This document shows positions 12,247 to 23,374 of a DNA stretch of 64,000 nt, in pieces. The stretch covers positions 4,072,501 through 4,136,500 of the forward strand of contig OX637795.1 of assembly GCA_951802425.1 (NCBI GenBank), in the 5' to 3' direction. This DNA comes from Clavaria fumosa. Taxonomy: Eukaryota; Basidiomycota; Agaricomycetes; Agaricales; Clavariaceae. Position 1 is the first letter of the stretch. The number at the start of each line of letters is the position of its first letter. The notes below the pieces were generated by a model that was not told the DNA's origin, did no database searches, and saw only the letters and a program-made list of their open reading frames with translations. Both the position numbers and the translations under genes were made by a program.

Positions 12247-12608
12247 ACTGTAATTTTCGAATAGGCATTGTACATGGAGGGCTCAGGAGGTCAATAGTCT
12301 GGTAGGGATGAATTGACATTCAACTGATCGGTAGATGACACTCTTGGGGTACTTGGGGTACTCGGGAGTCAGGGGTCATGTGACTGCGGTTGGGGTATGT
12401 CTGTCGATGTGTTGCAGACAGTTTCATCACCAGGTTTCCCAGGATTCGATTAGTCCAGGGGGTGGTGGCAGGTGTAAAGTGTATTGTTGTTCCCAGTAAG
12501 TCTGGTCAGCAGGGTCATTCATTCAAGTTGCGTAGGTTGGATGGGAATCCAGGATGAAAGAGATAACCAGGTCCAGTGAGGAGGTGGTGTAGAGCAGACT
12601 TGTTACTA
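12247..12608 (-). other. Leader of second Ty3 element
   Basis: About 360 bp lie between the 5' LTR and gag on the minus strand, with no coding content seen. The primer-binding site should lie next to 12608. The adjoining minus-strand bases (TAGTAACAAGTCTGCTC) did not match a tRNA end I could name. Confidence 0.5.
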
Positions 12609-13045
12609 TGTTACAACTATCATTGCCGGCGTTCCTGGGCAGGCTAGCTGGGCAGGAGGACTAGAGTGGTAGTATTGAAAGTAACAAGTCTGGGAGTTAC
12701 ATGTCTTCTACTTACTTGTATTTATACTAGGACAGGAGGCACGACGATGGCATGGTACAAAGCAGCAAGTAGGGAACCTAACGATGACGACTGTAGGGAA
12801 GGAATGAATGTATCGAAGAGACAGTCACGTGGTCACGATAGTGATGAGAAGGGAAGTAGCAGTAGGCGAGGGGATGGTACAGCGGCAGGAAAAGGGACAA
12901 GGGCAGTGAGGGGATGGGACAATGGTAACCGGCGAGGAAGACAAGGGAGTTACCCGATCCAGGTTAGTCTTGATGGTGCCAGAGTGACAGGTGTCAGGGC
13001 GTGACAGGATGATGGCATCCCGCACTGACGTTCCATCACAAAAAT
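12609..13045 (-). repeat. 5' LTR of second Ty3 element (truncated)
   Basis: Repeats 6830-7258 in the same orientation, beginning TGTTACAACTATCATTGCC on the plus strand. Similarity stops at about 13045, just after the phrase TTCCATCACAAAAATG, so the outermost ~160 bp of the LTR are deleted or replaced. Confidence 0.82.
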
Positions 13046-14475
13046 GTTTCAGCCAAGAGGTCATGTTACATTGATCCAAGTAACTACATGTAGCACAGCA
13101 CCACTGCAACCATAGCATAGCATGGGTTAGCTGCTAGTTCAAAAAAAAACATGTGACAAGAGGTATTGATGCAGTCATGTGACAATAAACAACCTGACTA
13201 ACAGTTACAAACACGGCCAGTTCATTTTACAACATGTTGCACTCTTGCTCTTTCCCTTCAACCACCACCATCTCAACCTCATCACTCCCTCCTCCCCTCA
13301 AGCCAGTCATGACAACTGAGGGAAACATCCAGGCAATATATCTGCAGTGTATTGCCTGGATGTATCTCTTCATTGTCATCAGGTATTGGGGTCGCATTGA
13401 CTCCAACACCTGCTAAGGTAAGTGCCCAGCCCATTCTCATAATATGCTTATGTGGTCCCCCCTGCAGAATGTGTCATGGAAGAGGGTGGCCATATGGGCC
13501 ATGGGAGGAGGGACTGCCATTATGCGGCGGTCATCCTCCCACCCTGTTCCTTTGTGTAGCTGGCCATTTGAGCTATTTATTCATGGGGGTGGCCATATGG
13601 GCCATGGGAGGAGGGCTGCCATTATGCGGCAGTCATCCTCCTGCCTCCCTGCACCAGTGAGTCCCTTCTTTTCTGCACTGTGATGTGGGGTGGCTGTATG
13701 GGCCATGGGAGGAGGGAGGAGGGACCACCATTATGCGGTGGTCATCCTCCTACCTCCCTAGTAATTTGCCAGCTACATCTTTCGTAGTTAGTGTGCTTCA
13801 TAGTTAGTGTGCTTCAGCAGAGTGGAGTTTGCCCGCTGGCACTTCTCCCTCTGCTCTGGAGCATTTTCGTCAGCCACTTGGGTGTGTTGGAGGTTGACTT
13901 GGCCACTCAGCCTCCAACTTTGTGCCCTACATATTTTCTCTCAATCAACTTAATTTTTTGCTTCAAATTTTTACTTAACTTTTTATTTTGACTTGTCTGT
14001 AAAGTTTACTTGGTACAGTGGGTGAAATATTAATGGTTCACAAAACCTAACCCTAACTTTAGTCATGGGCCGACATGCTCTTTTCGACTCTGACACCACT
14101 CTGGCCAGACCACTTTCTTTGTTGAGGTAAATATTGGCCAGGTCATTTTTATCAATCACCTTACCTTTGGCCCATATAATTTATTCATAGTTCTAATAAA
14201 AATGAGTTATGCACTAACATGCTCTTTGATCATCCCTAAACATGTGGGAAAGGCATGGCCACCTGTAGATTGATCTATTGATAATACCTCTCTGACCCTC
14301 ACAATCACCATGGCCCAAACTAAACAGATGCCAAAGAAGAGTACAGGTGGATGTGCTTTACAGTTAACCCCCAGAGTTGGATCACTCCCACCTCCCCAGA
14401 TTTTGCACACTCATGACAGTGGAGGTGAGCAGGTATGTATTCATCACTTACCTGCCAAGCAACCATGCTAACCAA
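13046..14475. other. Non-coding repeat debris
   Basis: No gene recognised. It holds three degenerate copies of a ~55-bp block (described separately), an exact 16-bp tandem duplication TAGTTAGTGTGCTTCA near 13787-13818, and AT-rich sequence around 13930-14230. Confidence 0.5.
13486..13760. repeat. Three spaced copies of a ~55-bp block
   Basis: The block with TATGGGCCATGGGAGGAGG followed by CATTATGCGG and GTCATCCTCC starts near 13486, 13588 and 13693, so the period is about 102-105 bp. Within each copy GGAGGA and TCCTCC are inverted partners and could form a hairpin. Function unknown. Confidence 0.65.
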
Positions 14476-14775
14476 CCGCAGTATTGTTACATGTGTTTGA
14501 ATGGTGGAAACCTTGTCATTTGTGACAACTGCTTGTGAGCACTCTGCAACAAGTGCATCATGATTCTGCCAACCATTGAAAGCTATGAATGACTTGAATT
14601 CCTTTGCCTTCACTGCCACTCACAGACATTCAAAGGGCCTGCACTTCTCCCTTACTACACATGTCCTAAACATTCATTCTCTCCACCAAGCTGTTCTAAG
14701 ATCAAACAGGGCTTCTACACCAGCAAAGGCCCTGATGCCAATGAGAAGCTTACTCCAAATTTGTTGAAACCAGCA
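14476..14775 (+). pseudogene. PHD-like zinc-finger coding debris
   Basis: The plus strand reads CYMCLNGGNLVICDNC, a stop at 14536-14538, then ALCNKCI, another stop, and later FLCLHCHSQ. The spacing of Cys pairs around GGNL is that of a PHD-like finger found in transposon-associated proteins. The first stop, TGA, follows the pattern of a mutated arginine codon. The rest of the gene is not recognisable. Confidence 0.5.
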
Positions 14776-15288
14776 CTCCCATTGCATCTCACCATCATTG
14801 GCAACTTTCAAATGACAGCTGCCTCCCATGTCAGCAATGAGGGTCTAACCATCCTCCATTTCATCTTTTGTGGTTTGGACAGTGCTGGATCCCCCACTGT
14901 GATCCTTGTAGAGTATATGCGAGCATATTTGGAACTGTTGCTGCTATTTTACAAGGAAATTGTATTTGATTTGGGCAACAATGCTGGCATCTCTGCTTGT
15001 GTTGAAGCTGCATGACAAATTTGCACACAAAAATAATGTGGGGTGCTTGAAGAGTCATAACCTTTTTGTATCTGCATGTTGTAGATGTTGAGGGCATCTC
15101 CTCTTCTGGCCATGGCTTCGTTTTCTTGAGCCAACCATTCCTGGATCCAAGCAGGTGACAGTGATGTTGTCAAACTTTCATAGGCCTCTTTGGTCTCTTT
15201 ATATTGTGATCAGGCCACGCTGAGCTTTTTCTGTAGTGCAGTGGCTGAACCCACATCAGTTCAATCTTTTCATGCAGAAATGGGTCAA
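14776..15288. other. No confident gene
   Basis: Some plus-strand sequence continues the open phrase of the preceding zinc-finger debris (to ~15000). No domain is recognised on either strand. Confidence 0.4.
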
Positions 15289-15812
15289 TTAGCACATACT
15301 CATACCAACAAGTTTCTTCCAGTTTGAATCTCGCATATGATCATCATACACCTCTGCATGATGAGCCTTGCTCATTGCTCTTGCACTAGTTGAGATCTTG
15401 TTAAATTCTGCCCATAAAGTCTCCAGGATTTCACCATTTTGTTGACCATCCCCTTCAATGAAATTTAAGCTGAACCTTGCAAAACAGCTGGGGATATGAG
15501 CACTAAGATGCCACTTGCCAATTGCTGGAATAAACTCCTGCCATTCTCCAAGTCTTAATAAGCTGTTGTGCTCCACTGTGTGGAGAAATTTTGAAAGAAT
15601 TGACAGGCAATATCATAGATAACCAAGGCATGTTGGAGACCATCTGTTTGGTATTGAAGTGCCTGGCATATGCTATAGTCCATGTTCATATGCCTAATGA
15701 ACATCATCATTAAAATCCATAGAAGATGGTAAGATGGACTGCATACTTCTCTCCCTTTTGAAAATCCATGACACTGTGAGGAACAAAGCAACCATGCCTT
15801 GAAGAAGCACAA
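15289..15812 (-). pseudogene. KDZ transposase fragment
   Basis: Two minus-strand blocks match the C-terminal half of Kyakuja-Dileera-Zisupton transposases. The upstream block (15812-15555) contains MDYSICQALQYQTDG and VIYDIACQFFQNF. The next (15576-15289) contains IGKWHLSAHIPSCFARFSL, NFIEGDGQQNGEILETLW and DDHMRDSNWKK. They are in different frames, so at least one frameshift separates them. The N-terminal half is missing. This is an inactive relic, distinct from the longer KDZ copy at 58.4-60.6 kb. Confidence 0.85.
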
Positions 15813-16195
15813 GCCCCTATGCCAGTCGACTCAAGATCCTTTTGAGTAGATGATGGCTTGTTGTTTGCTCTATAATTATGACATGTTGATTTCTGAGAGA
15901 CACTAATTAATTTGGCAAGCCAGAACTAATATTGGATTTCATGCCTTGAATATGTCTGTTGCTGTGCAGAGGTGTTTTTGATATGGATCTTTGGCAACCA
16001 TATAGCCTAACCCATCTGTTAGCCAGATGTCATCTCTGGGCTTGTTCATTCAGATATGATCAGCATGGAAGTTTCCATCCACCACAAGGGAGCGAGTGAG
16101 CAAAAGCCTGTTGAATGATTGTCAATTATATGAATTTCAAACACATGCTTGGCCCATTCTCCAGCCATAGTGGATGATAAACAGCAGGCTGAGCC
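15813..16195. other. No gene seen
   Basis: AT-rich sequence between the KDZ relic and the satellite array. No recognisable coding content. Confidence 0.4.
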
Positions 16196-17690
16196 ATGTT
16201 TAGCCATCAATTGCTCCTGGCCAGGATGATTGCTTCCACTGAAGTGGCAATGGGCCAAGCTGAAATAATCAGTTGTATGGCCAGGATAATTAGTCTCTCC
16301 CAAGTGGCACTGGGCCAAGCCAAGAAACATGTCATGGCCCAGACAAAGAATATGATAAAAAGCTTTGGCCCATATGAATGCTTTTGATTAGACCTAAATA
16401 AAGAATGGATGATATGAATGGCTAGCATCATTGGCTGAAGCAGTAAAGCATATTCTTGGCTGACATGAACCCTAAGGTGTACATCTTGGCCAAACCATTG
16501 TCTTGGAAAGATCAATGAATATTGGTCAGTCTTAATACCATGTCCAATCAGTCAGTACCATGGTATCATTTTCTTGTTTTGGCCAAGATGATTTTAACAG
16601 CCTGATCATGCTTGGTCACCTTGGCCAACATGAACAGCATTAATCTTGGCCAAAACTAATGTGAGGCAAACAATGGAGTGTATTGCCCAAGATGATGTTA
16701 AGGAAATATCTTGGCTGAAAACATTACAAGCATACATCCATTGGGATTGGCCAATATTACAGCATATCTTACAGGTTGGCCAGGACTATATTTCCATGAG
16801 CTAATCTTGGCCAAGATGAAGTTAATGGATCTCTTGGCCAAAACACATTCCAATGATAGGTCCATGAGTATTGGCCAGTCTGAATATTATGGCATACCTC
16901 TCTGTTGGCCAGGACCATATTTTCATTGGCCACTGTTGGCCATGATGAAGTTAACAGGATATCTTGGCTGAAACCAATTACAAGCATATGTACATGAGTA
17001 TTGGCCAGTCCAAATATCACAGCATATCTTGGATGTTGGCCAGGACTATATTTTCATTAGCTAATCTTGGCCAAGATCAAATTAATATGATGTCTTGGCC
17101 GAAATGCATCCCAATGATAGGTCCATGAGTATTGGCCAGTCTGAATATTATAGCATATCTTACATGTTGGCCAGGACTATATTTTCATTTGCCACCCTTG
17201 GCCAAGATGATATTAACATGATATCTTGGCTGAGATGAAATATAGTCAACAGTTCATGACCATTGGCCAGTTCAAATATTACAGCATATCTTACTTGCTG
17301 GCCAGGACTATATATTCATTGGCCCATCCTGGCCAAGATGATGTTAAAGCAATATCCTGGCCAAAACCAATTACATGCCATGGTTTAGGTGTATTGGCCA
17401 GTCTGAATATTACAGTATATTTTACATGTCTGCCAGGGCCATATTTTTATTTGCTTGTCTTGGCCAAGATGATATTAATGCTTTGATCATGCTTGGCTAC
17501 CTTGGCCAACATGAACCCTGGTTCACATTGTAAATCTTGGCCAAAACCAATTACATACCTTGGCTTAGGTGTATTGGCCAGCCTGAATATTACAGTATTT
17601 CCTTCATGTTGGCCAGGACTATATTTTCATTTGCTTATCTTGGCCAAGATGATATGAACTGCTTGATCATCATTACAATGAGCCAATTGG
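16196..17690. repeat. 131-bp satellite array rich in TTGGCCA motifs
   Basis: The landmark TTGGCCAGGACTATATTT recurs (with changes) near 16775, 16904, 17035, 17166, 17299, 17430 and 17609, so the spacing is 129, 131, 131, 133, 131 and 179 bp. The last interval carries a ~48-bp insertion. Each unit also has TTGGCCAGTC and CTTGGCCAAGATGA, so the palindrome TGGCCA occurs about three times per unit. More diverged units extend back to ~16196. No long open frame is conserved between units. Confidence 0.85.
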
Positions 17691-17741
17691 CCCAGGTGAT
17701 ATTATTGTCATGCTTCACACTGGCCTAAAAGGAAAAGTGAA

Positions 17742-17942
17742 GGTACTTATAGTGAACACTTTGGCACTTGCTGGTGTTCCCACACTTGGACCCTCAGATC
17801 ATGTGATGTGCCCAGGCCTCAGGTCATGTGATCTTACAATTATGTAATCCCACCCCAGCCACAGGTCATGTGACCTTCTGACAACCCTCCCCAGTTTCTC
17901 CACAACTCCTCTTTGGGATGGCTTATGTAAGCAATCCTAACA
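17742..17942 (-). repeat. Short LTR, 3' copy
   Basis: On the minus strand it begins TGTTAGGATTGCTTACATAAG and ends near CTATAAGTACC. It shares nearly its whole length with 19562-19758. Confidence 0.75.
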
Positions 17943-17959
17943 TCACCCCCCTCTCAAGG

Positions 17960-18996
17960 CTGGGCATCCCAACCAGCTAGCTTGGCTTTGTCAGGGTGGG
18001 CAAGAAAGAAGTCCCAGAGCAGCAACATTATGTATGTTAGTGAGGTTCCTACAGGGCTCCCAAGTGTTTTCCTCCACTGGGTATCCCAACCATTTCACCA
18101 AGTACTTCACCCCATGCCCCACCTTCTTGACATCAAGGATTGCTTCCACATCATACTCCAGGTGGTCATTGGCAATTGTAGGGGGTGGAGGGGGAGGCAG
18201 GTTCTGAGAAGGGAAGGAAGGGATGGTATGGCATCAACAACAGTTCATTGAAGTCTCAGTGGATGTGCCAGGCCTGGGGGAGCTTGAGGCAATACCCAGC
18301 AGGTCCCACCTTCTCCTTGACCATGAAGGGGCCCACATGCTTGTTGTCAAGCTTTTTAGAGGGCCAGTCCATTTTTAAGTTCCTAGTGTCCAGCCAGACC
18401 AGATCTCCTTTGGAGTACTCCCAACTCAAGGGAGGGGACTGACTATGTCCCATGAGATCACTGACCAGGGACCATTGGGAACTGGGTGGGGGTGGAGTGG
18501 GGCAGCACACTTGGTATGGTCAGGCTTCGTCTGCTGGCATGTCTCACACCACTGGGCATACTGATCCACATCTTTCACCATGTCCAGCCACCAATAAGAC
18601 TTTACCATTGCACCTCTCAACTTCTGAGGGCCAGGGTGTCCTGCAGCTGGGAGGTCATGCTCGAATTTGAGGACAGCCTCACAAGTTCCCAGGGGGACCC
18701 AAGTAAGTATCCCCTTTCGCCAGAGTCCAGTGCAATCTCGTGTCCACTCATTGTCAAGCTCCTCAGGTTTCTGCAAGTGTGCCACACTATTTTTCTGGAG
18801 TAGCATCTCCATTTCCAACATGAATGACATGTGGACTTCTGTTTCCAGGAAAACCTGCACTGGTGCATCCTCCTCCATCATCTCTCCATAGTCCAGTCTC
18901 CAAGGAGAGTGTGTCTGCCTTCATATTCAACTTGCCAGTGCAATACTTTATCTCAAAGTTGAAACACTGGAGCTCCCCTACCTCATGTGACTTCAC
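17960..18996 (-). pseudogene. Pol scraps of third Ty3 copy
   Basis: Minus-strand blocks in order: RNase H end (VGELQCFNFEIKYCTGKLN, 18996-18900), integrase finger region (FEHDLPAAGHPGPQKLRGA, CETCQQTKPDHTK, SWDIVSP, to ~18430), then, directly joined, the post-integrase linker (GDLVWLDTRNLKMDWP, KVGPAGYCLKLPQAWHIH) and remnants of the chromodomain. The integrase catalytic core between SWDIV and the linker has been deleted. The join lies at about 18425-18440. Confidence 0.8.
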
Positions 18997-19003
18997 TCTC
19001 GTT

Positions 19004-19561
19004 TCTCAACATTGGTCTTTGGAACACGTTCAGGTTCTATGGTGGCAGCTTATGTAAGCAGTTCTGACAGTGATGCAGTGATGAAGTCACACATTTCACA
19101 CTGTCTGCAGATTGTTACTGCCTTTTTACAACTTCTCCTGCCAAAATTTAACTCTGTCCTGGCTCACAAATTGTCCTGCAGGTTGTGGTATGTCAAAAAA
19201 CTAATTTACATGTTACTGAAAAATTCACCTCTGGGCCAGTGGTATATTGACAGCATCAACAGTCATTAATTTCATCAATATCTTGAGCACATGTAAAGAT
19301 AGCTTAATTTTAGTTATACCATCAAATATTTCAGCAATTTTAGTCTATGTTTTTAAAAAAACACTGTGTGTATAGCTTCAGAATTCATTGAGAAACAATT
19401 TTTGATGTGTTGTGTCACTCAAATGAGGGCTTTAGGTGTGGAGTTGATTACATAAGCATCATGCAGCTTTGGTGGGGGTTGCCCCTTCCCAATACCTCTC
19501 AAAAGCCATAACCCATACCCTTGGCTGTCCACCAAAGGGTATGGGTTATGAGGGTGTCAAC
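19004..19561. other. Unassigned insert between pol scraps and LTR
   Basis: No coding content is recognised. It contains a strong hairpin at 19507-19550. Gag should lie here in an intact element, but nothing resembles it. Confidence 0.4.
19507..19550. repeat. Perfect 16-bp inverted repeat
   Basis: CATAACCCATACCCTT (19507-19522) and its exact complement (19535-19550) enclose 12 bp. It may be the tip of a folded MITE or simply a cruciform. Confidence 0.7.
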
Positions 19562-19758
19562 TGTACTTATAGTGAACACTTTGGCACTTGCTGGCATTCC
19601 CACACTCAGACCCTCAGATCATGTGACACACGGCCACAGGTCAGGTGATCTTACAATTATGTAATCTGACCCAGCCACAGGTCATGTGACCTTCCAACAA
19701 CCCTCCTCAGTTTCTCCACAACTCCTCTTTGGGATGGCTTATGTAAGCAATCCTAACA
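19562..19758 (-). repeat. Short LTR, 5' copy
   Basis: 197 bp with TGT/ACA ends on both strands, very similar to 17742-17942. It lies at the upstream end of the minus-strand element. Confidence 0.72.
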
Positions 19759-19865
19759 CTTAGCTGGCATGCAAGTGTGTGAAGGAGAAGAGCAGTGACT
19801 CTTCTTTTTCACATCCTGCTAGGCACTCCAGCTGCAATGTGTGTGGTGTGCCTCAATAGGCCAGA

Positions 19866-19967
19866 GTTCCCTTCAACACTAGCCCAGATCTTGGAGAAAT
19901 GGCTTTGGAAGGGAACATTCCCTTCAACACTAGCCCAGATCTCGGAGAAATGGCTTTGGAAGGGAAC
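19866..19967. repeat. 51-bp tandem duplication with inverted ends
   Basis: Two adjacent 51-bp units (19866-19916 and 19917-19967) differ at two positions. Each is bounded by TTCCCTTC and GAAGGGAA, so each unit can fold on itself. Confidence 0.75.
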
Positions 19968-20104
19968 TGATGCACTGGTGTGCTGGATCACTCTTCATTG
20001 ACAATTTGACTAGAGTAAACATGAATTTTTAAACACGATGAGTGTCTTCCTTGCAAAGTCCATCACCCAATACATTTGCGCTGGCTTGCTCGATCGATAA
20101 GGAC

Positions 20105-20996
20105 CTAGGGTATCAGCTGTATGTCAAGCAATGGTGACTACAAAAAAAAAACTCTGACCTGCTCATTGGGGAAGGTATCCCGAAAACTCTTTCGGGTGAA
20201 CAGAGATTGGGCATAGTCATTGAACCTTGCATAAGCAGGATCGGTTGTAAGGGCAGCGTAAACATCAGGAATGAGACCAGATTTAGTTAGGGTATACATG
20301 CGACCGAGGAAAGGGGCTACTGCGATGTCAGCGAAGGAGAAGCGACCATCGCCAAGGAAGAAAATGGTTCCTCCAGACATGGCAGGAAGTTGGTCCTGCA
20401 CGGTGCGGATGCCAGAAAGAAGGCTGGGCACACGGAAAACTTCGCCATGCATATAGATGGGGTTCAAGTGGACAATGATGAGCGATGCAAAGCAGTCGAC
20501 AAAGCGGCGCTCGCGGGCTCGCGCAAGTGGGTCAGAGGGCATGAGTGGGTGGTCAGTGTGTTCAGAGCAGTCAGCTGTTGGATGAAGCAAAGAAAGGTTG
20601 ATGAGGATGGCTTGGGACAGCTGAGTGGAGGACTGAGGACACACTCATCAACTCCACGATACGCATAGATTCAGTGAATATATCATCTTCTCCAACCTTG
20701 AGCACCGGCACTTGACCTTTGGGATTGATCTGTGCAATGGGTCACACTATCAGGGTATTTCTACTGCAAGGACTACACGGACATACCTGTTCGAGATACC
20801 AGGTGGGTTTCTCATCAAAATCAACCTCAACCTCTTCATATGAGGCATGCCCGTACACCTCTTCTAGAGCCATACGTGCTCGCTGCGCATAGGGACAGAC
20901 CTTGGTAGTCCTCAGCATATGGTTGCATTCAAGTGACGAAGATTGACATACTATGGATGTGTAAAGGACTAAGTTTCCGAGGAGGGGGGGCACCAT
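20105..20996 (-). CDS. Glutathione S-transferase (omega-like)
   Basis: Catalyses glutathione-dependent conjugation or reduction in the cytosol. Four exons fit in phase: 20996-20952, 20900-20787, 20729-20645, 20574-20159, with a short fifth exon probably ending at 20105-20107. The N-terminal thioredoxin-like domain has LYTSIVCPYAQRARMALEE, where the VCPYAQR phrase carries the active-site Cys of omega-type enzymes. It continues with DFDEKPTWYLEQ, INPKGQVPVLKVGED and the glutathione-binding turn ESMRIVEL. The C-terminal helical domain has the capping motif GRFSFADIAVAPFLGRMY. About 223 residues is normal for the family. Introns of 51-70 nt with GT-AG ends support the model. The final intron (42 or 54 nt) is uncertain, so the last 3-13 residues are not fixed. 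It is the first intact gene after the transposon block. Confidence 0.88.
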
Positions 20997-21165
20997 CAAG
21001 GTGATGTGTTAGAGTACTATAGTATTTCGACCTATTGTGTGCTACTGGACTAGTTAGATAACCTTGTGCCTCAAGAATTTACTCAACGGTTGAAGTCAAA
21101 CTCGAAGACAGTGAAAATAGACAGACGGCTATGAATCGAGGTCTGGCAACCGCAGTCACTATCTC

Positions 21166-23250
21166 CTATTGAGCTTGCCCCTCGTGTCTCTCCCATCTAT
21201 GCTCACCGTTTGGTGCCCTTCGCTTCCTCTTCTTGCCCTTCCACTTAGTCCTCACCGGTGTTGCTCCAGGGTTGTAATTAATCGTGAACGGGACACCGGC
21301 CGAAATGTCCTTGGCCGCTGCGAAAGCCAAGTAGTAGATCCCTGTCTGGGGCTACTCGTCGATTGACCAAAACTTAGACTCGTGCCTTCGGGGGTACATA
21401 CCTCGGGGATGGAGTCAAAGACCACGGGGTAAATGCATAGGTTTGGGTCTGGAGAGTGGCTGGGGTTGAGGCGACGTTAGGGCTGTCTCGGGCAAGGGTT
21501 TGATGTGGGAAGTCCATTCACCCAAGGAATCTCGTCCAATTACCTGTGTCCTAGTATGTCAGTCCAAGCGCCGCGCCTTACATATGGACGAATCAAACCT
21601 GCTGCGTATGCATTCACTGAGTACCTCATGCTTTGGTCATCCATATCCGCGGTCCCTTCTTGCGCATCCAGGTCGAAGCGCAGAGGCAACTGCTCGCATG
21701 GCAGGTCGTTCGCAGCAGTGCGGTGTCTGTCGCTAAACGCGTAAGCGTACACCCCATTGTGGAAAGGGGCGAGGAAATTCGGAAACGGAAGAGGACACCC
21801 ACAAAAGTTGCCTGCAAGGCCAGAGGACCGCGTTAAATTCCAAGATGGGATGAAAAGAGTGGAACAGACCCTGTGTACAAGCCGAGGACCGTGCCCCGCT
21901 TGACGACCGCTCGTGCGCGTACCCCCCAGCTTCTGTAACGCGTTTTGAATACCTCGATCGGGATAGCGCGAGGGCGCTGTGCAACTCTGTTGGGGCAAGA
22001 AAGCCTGCAAGAGCAATACTTGCCGATAGAGTCGCATGATGAGCCAATAGCAGGCGAGACTCTGGACGCTGACAGACCTGGTTACACTCGACCACCTCGA
22101 CGCCTAGAGGGACGCTGAATGTAAACAGACCCTAACAGGTTTTCTCAGTAAGGGAGAAACAGAGGGGGCCTAGATTTCCTCACATCATTCGTATACGCGA
22201 ATTCCTTAGCTCCAGACTCGCTCACCACCTGGGATGTCCCTTGACAGTCGCACAACTCTGGGTCTTCACATGCTCGGCACGCACATGCGGTGAAGCATTC
22301 TCGGTCGATGCAACCCATCACATCTGCATCACTGAGGAGTGAGTCAGAAGACAACGATGGCGAAGACCTTGAAAGAGGTGCCGTACTAGATGTAGTGTCG
22401 TTCAAGGTAGACAAAATTCGGACCGAGAGGCGGGACCTGCTCGTCATCTATATCGTTGAAGATGTACACAGGCGCAGCGCCAGCCCTGCGCGCGGCTAAA
22501 GTCCAAGCAAACTCAAGCTCGTGCCGTCTGGGGTAAGGGCTATTCAGTTCGGGGGCTCAGACGACGGAAAAAAAGCCACAGCCTTACGCGTTTGCATGTC
22601 TGTCAGCTATGTCGTTTGCCCGGGTCCCAAGCCAACGGGGTGGGGACTCGTTCGAAAAGGGAAATGGCCGGGGCGCGAATGGACGGCGACCAAACGGGGC
22701 TCTGCTATCGTTACCACGCACTTCTGCGGCGCCTACCGCGTCATTCCCCGGGCGCCGAGGAGCACATTCCTCCAACGCGTCCCAGTTCGCGTAATCGCCC
22801 AAGCCTTCGCGTCGACGGAGGTCTCCTTTCTCCTGGTATGCCTGCGCGCGAAGCACGGTCTCGCTGTGCACGACGTGCTCCGGACTCAGCGGCGCGAGGA
22901 CGATGTCCGGGCTGAGGAGCGCGACCGATCGCCTCTTGCGCTTCTGCCGGACGGTCCAGGCGTGCTGAATGTTGGGATGGTCCCATATCTCGCGTGTCCA
23001 AGTGGTGCTGGTGTTGTCGGCGCGCGACCACCCTTTCCAGCGAACCTTGCGGGAATCAATTAGACCTTTTTTATCAGTGGGGATATCGTGTGGTAGTACC
23101 CACTTCGTATCTGCGCGAGGCGGGTCAACGCTACGAAAAGCGTGGTAGAGAATGGCGAATCTTACAGTAAATGGCGGTCTCCGACTACTTCTTCACCTAC
23201 GATACCGTCCACATCACGCCCCTCTGTGTCATCCCAAATACCGTCCTGAA
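21166..23250 (-). CDS. SUV39/Clr4-type histone H3K9 methyltransferase
   Basis: Chromodomain, pre-SET and SET domains in order identify a nuclear enzyme that would methylate H3K9. The chromodomain (in exon 23110-22588) reads KVRWKGWSRADNTSTTW. The pre-SET begins PVYIFNDIDDEQVPPLGPNF (22527-22387) and has zinc-cluster cysteines in CFTACACRACEDPELCDCQ (22331-22184), VVECNQ (22131-22078) and YCSCRLSCPNRVAQRPR (22018-21870). The SET domain has WGVRARAVVKRGTVLGLYTG, RFDLDAQEG, YAAGNWTRF and INYNP. Further exons: 21811-21803 (9 nt), 21726-21599, 21543-21522 (22 nt), 21459-21402 and 21345-21166. All phases agree with GT-AG introns of 52-75 nt. Two oddities: the usual NHSC motif reads GHSP, and no post-SET CxC cluster follows. 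The N-terminal end is open, and coding may extend upstream to ~24.3 kb. Confidence 0.82.
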
Positions 23251-23374
23251 TGTCAGAAAAATGTTGCATTGGTAGCTGTGGATTGACCAAGCCCAGTGAA
23301 AAGAGGAACCAGACCAACGGGAACGCCCAAAGGACCGGAAGCAACGTGTTTTAGCGAGCGCATCGATTATCGCG

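Larger units (their letters stand above)
6830..13045 (-). mobile_element. Second Ty3/gypsy element, nearly full length, minus strand
   Basis: Two direct repeats (6830-7418 and 12609 to about 13045) flank gag and pol in the order expected for Ty3/gypsy on the minus strand. This is a different family from the first element: its LTR and gag are unrelated by eye. The outer end of the 5' LTR is missing, because sequence similarity stops at about 13045 with roughly 160 bp lacking. All genes carry stops or frameshifts. Confidence 0.9.
17742..19758 (-). mobile_element. Third Ty3 copy, internally deleted, minus strand
   Basis: Short LTRs at 17742-17942 and 19562-19758 flank scraps of pol. It belongs to the family of the first element: same purine tract (GAGAGGGGGGTGATG on the minus strand next to 17942) and the same integrase and linker phrases. 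Gag, protease, RT and the integrase core are gone. Both LTRs stop just past the TATA-like CTATAAGTAC, roughly 90 bp shorter than the LTR at 3322-3610. Confidence 0.8.

Noticed and set aside
16196..17690. CRISPR-like regularly spaced repeats
   Set aside because: The period is ~131 bp with the whole unit diverging together, there are no short identical repeats with unique spacers, and the genome is clearly eukaryotic. It is a satellite.
22521..23063. Plus-strand open frame of 180 codons
   Set aside because: It lies opposite the chromodomain exon of the methyltransferase, which has domain support and consistent splice phases on the minus strand.
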